Source: Actinocrispum wychmicini
Lineage (GTDB): Bacteria; Actinomycetota; Actinomycetes; Mycobacteriales; Pseudonocardiaceae
Assembly: GCF_004345645.1 (NCBI RefSeq)
Contig: NZ_SLWS01000010.1
Span: forward strand, 124,001-188,000
Direction: 5' to 3'
DNA length: 64,000 nt
The notes below the pieces were generated by a model, which was not told the origin of the DNA, searched no databases, and was given only the letters and a program-made list of their open reading frames with translations. Positions 60,964 to 64,000 of the stretch are shown in pieces (the stretch's first letter is position 1; the number at the start of each line of letters is the position of its first letter). The position numbers were made by a program, and so were the translations under genes.

Positions 60964-62058
60964 TCACCATCTGTTCACGTGCCGGACTCTGACAATCACC
61001 GATTTGGCGCAGACCAGCCGCAACCGGCCGGACGCCCGGCGGAAAATCGACAGCATCGCGGCGGCTGTGCCCCCTGGGTCGTCCCGGCCGGAAAGGTACC
61101 CACGCTGGGCGTCCGGCGGAAGATCGAAGAACAGCTCGAAGAACTGTCGCGTCTCGACCGCGGACAGTGACAACAGCGCCTCCAGTCCCCAGTGCCGCAA
61201 CGAGTGCACGAGTTTCGCCCGCGCCGGCCACAGCGCCGGCCACGGATCGTCACCGGCGGCGATCGCGGCCGCGATCCTTGGTGCCAGCCGGAAAGCCTCG
61301 CCGACGCTGTAGCCGGCGGCCGGATGGACGAATCCGGCGGCGGCACCGAACGGCAGCACCTTGGCCCGCCGCGGCCGCGGCACGTCCAGCGGGAAGCGGA
61401 CCCGCTCAGATTCGTTGTGCAGCAATGGGATCCCGTACGGTTCGAGCCGTTCGGCCAACGCCTGGCGCAGGATCCGGAAGTCCTGCGCCGGGCGCCGCGC
61501 CAGCGACGTTTCCTCAAGCAGGACACGGCCTTCGCCCAACGGCACGGCGTACAGGAAGGTGTTGTGCCGTGACCTCCAGTCCATGAAGACCGCCTCGCCG
61601 GGCGGGACGAGCGGCGCGGCGACCTCCGCCGGCACGATGATCCCGAAAGCCGTTTGTTCCGCTGTTCCGCCGCGTGATCCGGTGGCGTTGACAACAGTTC
61701 TGGCGGCAATTGTCCGGCCGTCGGCAAGATCGACGGAATCCGGTCCGGTCCGGACGACCTTTCCGGTGATCGCCGTCACATTCTTGGTGAGTGCGGCCAG
61801 CAGACGCTCGTTACTGAGAATGGCGTAACGGCGGGGGATGACATGTGCCTTGGTGGTGTACGCGCGAATCACCGCGGGCTCCGCCGCGGTCACGTTCGGT
61901 GGCAGCATCGCGAGCTCGTCACCCCACAGCCCGTACGTCGGCCGCCACGGCCGCAGCGGGTGCGGCGCTACGACGGCCGTCTCCAGCCCGAGCCGGGCAC
62001 AGTGCGCGGCGAGCGCCCACCCCGCCGGACCGGCGCCCGCGATCAGGACATCGGGCAT
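60964..62058 (-). CDS. crtY: Lycopene beta-cyclase, CrtY-type
   Basis: This 364-aa FAD/NAD(P)-type flavoprotein cyclises the ends of lycopene to beta-ionone rings. It starts with the dinucleotide fold DVLIAGAGPAGWALAAHCAR. It continues with PTYGLWGDEL, FMDWRSRH, FLYAVPLGEGRVLLEETSLA, FGAAAGFVHPAAGYSVGEA and FFELFFDLPP, which are all typical of CrtY/CrtL. No other carotenoid gene is in the window, so crtEBI must lie elsewhere. It is divergent from the dGTPase gene by 34 bp. Confidence 0.92.
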   Translation of the reverse strand: MPDVLIAGAGPAGWALAAHCARLGLETAVVAPHPLRPWRPTYGLWGDELAMLPPNVTAAEPAVIRAYTTKAHVIPRRYAILSNERLLAALTKNVTAITGKVVRTGPDSVDLADGRTIAARTVVNATGSRGGTAEQTAFGIIVPAEVAAPLVPPGEAVFMDWRSRHNTFLYAVPLGEGRVLLEETSLARRPAQDFRILRQALAERLEPYGIPLLHNESERVRFPLDVPRPRRAKVLPFGAAAGFVHPAAGYSVGEAFRLAPRIAAAIAAGDDPWPALWPARAKLVHSLRHWGLEALLSLSAVETRQFFELFFDLPPDAQRGYLSGRDDPGGTAAAMLSIFRRASGRLRLVCAKSVIVRVRHVNRW

Positions 62059-62080
62059 GCGTGCGATTGGACCATACGAC

Positions 62081-62086
62081 TACGTT
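62081..62086 (+). promoter_or_regulatory. -10-like hexamer TACGTT, 6 nt before the dGTPase ATG
   Basis: It fits a leaderless transcript from ATG 62093 in the 34-bp divergent gap. Confidence 0.4.
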
Positions 62087-62092
62087 TCGTCC

Positions 62093-63640
62093 ATGAGTGA
62101 TCCTCGGGAGGAGCGGCGGTCCCTTGGTGCCCCTGCGAGCTCGTTCGACCTGGCCGCGAGCCCTTTCCGAGTCGATCGCGACCGGATCGCCACGTCGCCG
62201 TTCTTCGCCCGCCTGGGGGGTGTCACCCAGGTGGTGTCGGCCAGCGGCTCGGGTCTGCTGCACAACCGCCTCACACACAGCGTGAAGGTCGCCCAGGTGG
62301 CCCGCGCGATCGCCGAACGGCTGCGGGCCGACCAGCGGTTCGTCGAGTCGCTGGACGAGTTGGGCGGCTGTGACCCGGACGTGGTCGAGGCCGCCGCGCT
62401 CGCGCACGACCTCGGCCACCCGCCGTTCGGGCACCTCGGCGAGCAGGTGCTGGACCGGCTGGCCCGGCACCGGTTCGCGCTGGCCGACGGGTTCGAGGGC
62501 AACGCGCAGTCGTTCCGGATCGTCACCACGACCGACACCGGCGGGCCGTCCGCGGTCGGCCTGGACCTCACCGCGGCCGTCCGGGCGGCGATGCTGAAGT
62601 ACCCGTGGACGCGCCTGCACCACCCGGACCCGCATCCGCGCTTCATGTCCGTGCCGCCGCGTGGCGCCACCGAACCGCCCGAGGCGCCGGGCACCGGATC
62701 CGGCAAATTCTCCGCGTACGTCACGGAGTTGGACGACCTCGCGCAGGCCCGCGAGGCGTTCACGGGCCGCCTCGCGGACTGGCAGCAGACCGTGGAGGCG
62801 TCCGTGATGGACACCGCGGACGACATCGCGTACGCCATCCACGACCTGCAGGACTTCCACCGGATCGGGGTGTTGCAGCACGCGCCGGTGGCCGCCGAGC
62901 TGAGCCGGTGGCAGTCCAGCGCGGCGGAGCTGGGCTGGTTGTCCGACGCGGAGGTGCACGAGCGCGGACCGGGCCATTCGCTGGAGCTGGTGCGCCGTCG
63001 GCTGCACGCGAAGGACGCGTGGATCTTCAGTGACGACGCGTTCCACTCGGCCGTGGCCCGGGTCCGCGCCGAGCTGGTGGACGAGCTGCTGGCGACCCCG
63101 TTCGACGGGTCGGTGGAGGCCGAACAGGCGGTCGCGCGGTTCTCGGCGCGGTGGACCGCGCGGCTGGTCGAGGGTATGACGGTGGTCCCGGAGCCGTCCA
63201 CCCGGTCGGGGCACGTCGTGCTCGGCGGCGAGCAGTGGCACGAGGTGCAGGTGCTGAAGTTCGTGCACCGCCGGTTCGTGCTGCTGCGCCCGGACCTGGC
63301 GATGCACCAGCGCGGCCAGGCGCGGTTGATCACGAGCCTGGTGGAGGCGCTCGACCAGTGGCTGGGGGATCGGCATGAGGCCGATCGGCTGCCGCGCCGG
63401 CTGCACGACCTGGTCGAGCTGGCCACAGTGGAGTACGAGGCGTTGGCCCGTTCGGAGCCAGGCGTGCTGGTCGGTGCCACCGGGGACGCGCCGCACGGGC
63501 GGGACGAGGTGCACGCCCTCGCCCGGGGACGGGCGGTGATCGATTTCGTAGCGTCACTGACCGACAAGCAAGCCGTGTCCCTAATGGAGGCTTTGTCCGG
63601 TCGGAGCGGCCAGCCATGGTCAGATGCTTTCGTACTGTGA
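62093..63640 (+). CDS. dgt: Deoxyguanosinetriphosphate triphosphohydrolase-like HD protein
   Basis: This 515-aa HD-superfamily protein hydrolyses dNTPs to nucleoside and triphosphate. Metal ligands follow the HD pattern: LLHNRLTHSVKV, AAALAHDLGHPPFGHLGE and the later MDTADDIAYAIHDLQDF. The start MSDPREERRSLGA fits the actinobacterial group. The longer upstream reading overlaps the cyclase gene and was rejected. The length is within the range of Dgt type 2 proteins. A 132-bp gap without features follows. Confidence 0.93.
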   Translation: MSDPREERRSLGAPASSFDLAASPFRVDRDRIATSPFFARLGGVTQVVSASGSGLLHNRLTHSVKVAQVARAIAERLRADQRFVESLDELGGCDPDVVEAAALAHDLGHPPFGHLGEQVLDRLARHRFALADGFEGNAQSFRIVTTTDTGGPSAVGLDLTAAVRAAMLKYPWTRLHHPDPHPRFMSVPPRGATEPPEAPGTGSGKFSAYVTELDDLAQAREAFTGRLADWQQTVEASVMDTADDIAYAIHDLQDFHRIGVLQHAPVAAELSRWQSSAAELGWLSDAEVHERGPGHSLELVRRRLHAKDAWIFSDDAFHSAVARVRAELVDELLATPFDGSVEAEQAVARFSARWTARLVEGMTVVPEPSTRSGHVVLGGEQWHEVQVLKFVHRRFVLLRPDLAMHQRGQARLITSLVEALDQWLGDRHEADRLPRRLHDLVELATVEYEALARSEPGVLVGATGDAPHGRDEVHALARGRAVIDFVASLTDKQAVSLMEALSGRSGQPWSDAFVL

Positions 63641-63772
63641 TGGCGGTGTGGGAACGTCGTCCCTCAAACGGCTGATGTACCCCAGGTAAAGAGAACCGTA
63701 CGTTCAGCGAACCGGGTTTCCGGTAACAGGCAGCGTGTGTCGGGGCACGCTCTGTATCGCTGGAGGGGACTA

Positions 63773-64000
63773 GTGCGTGCACCCAAACGGGTGAGTCGAA
63801 GAGTTGTCGCGTTATCGGCGGGCGTTCTACTCGGTCTCGGCGTCGTCACGCCCGCGACCGCCGCGCCGCTGCGTGACCCGCAGGCGGCCGCCGCCGACAA
63901 CGCCAAGCGGCAGATCGCCGCTCTGCAGGACCTGAAGGTCTCCCAGTCGAAGTCCGAGTCCAAGATGGACAGCTCGCTGGTGGTGGCCAAGCGGGAGACG
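63773..64000 (+). CDS. Exported protein, N-terminal part (3' truncated by window)
   Basis: GTG 63773, preceded by GGAGGGG, opens a frame that runs to the window end (76 codons). It begins with a Sec-type signal: RAPKRVSRRVVALSAG, then a hydrophobic core VLLGLGVVTPATAA. The mature part is charged (NAKRQIAALQDLKVSQSKSE), resembling the propeptide start of subtilisin-like S8 peptidases, but the catalytic region lies beyond the window, so this is only a guess. Confidence 0.7.
   Translation, partial: MRAPKRVSRRVVALSAGVLLGLGVVTPATAAPLRDPQAAAADNAKRQIAALQDLKVSQSKSESKMDSSLVVAKRET

Noticed and set aside
1..64000. tRNA or rRNA genes
   Set aside because: No cloverleaf-like segment with a T-arm consensus, nor any rRNA stretch, was noticed in the intergenic gaps.

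Overview
This is a GC-rich chromosomal window of about 70% G+C, with many GTG starts. It almost certainly comes from a filamentous actinobacterium of the Pseudonocardiales type. The left 25 kb follows the mycobacterial Pup-proteasome neighbourhood: prcB-prcA, pafA, pafB-pafC, tatA-tatC, a HelY-type helicase, a DUF4333 membrane protein, a FEN-type exonuclease and a PepE-type peptidase. All assignments come from reading motifs; no database search was possible.

Layout. 1-13.6 kb: 3' end of prcB, prcA, a PAP2/diacylglycerol-kinase fusion, pafA, an inserted vapBC pair, pafBC, tatAC, a lipid kinase, helY and a DUF4333 protein. 13.6-27.9 kb: Eis-type acetyltransferase, DUF574 methyltransferase, a DapA-like lyase with a divergent LacI regulator, exonuclease, a double-Mop protein, a DUF222/HNH gene between 119-bp inverted repeats, an IlvD/Edd dehydratase, an MFS exporter, pepE with an Lrp regulator, an NCS2 permease and an SGNH hydrolase. 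27.9-31.5 kb: an unfamiliar module made of a GT-like protein, an XRE protein with an unknown C-terminal domain, and a divergent class III cyclase homologue, arranged around an AT-rich regulatory gap. 31.5-44.3 kb: thioesterase, TetR, solute-binding lipoprotein, LVIVD protein, phosphodiesterase, an all-in-one SpoIIE/RsbW/STAS protein, Nudix, a Tat-exported Dyp-like protein, a tandem-repeat gap, AraC-VOC-Ogt and a STAND regulator. 44.4-51.2 kb: two coupled P450s, a FadR regulator, a luciferase-like monooxygenase and a large FAD/Fe-S oxidase. 51.2-51.8 kb: a gap filled by three long palindromes. 51.8-64 kb: UbiB-type kinase, NarL-type two-component pair, MBL hydrolase with divergent LysR, MocR regulator, EAL-CBS-GGDEF protein, lycopene cyclase, dGTPase and the start of an exported protein.

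How genes work together. The Pup ligase, the proteasome subunits and the PafBC activator belong to one degradation and stress programme. The DapA-like and IlvD-like enzymes share an identical 14-bp operator, although they lie 5.8 kb apart; this suggests a LacI-controlled sugar-acid pathway later split by other genes, including the HNH element. At least ten genes carry a TAnnnT hexamer ending 6-7 nt before the start codon, which suggests leaderless transcripts.

Best candidates for something undescribed are the XRE/GT-like/cyclase-like module at 28.4-31.5 kb, the covarying palindromes at 51268-51710, and the DUF222/HNH element with long inverted repeats at 19278-20764.
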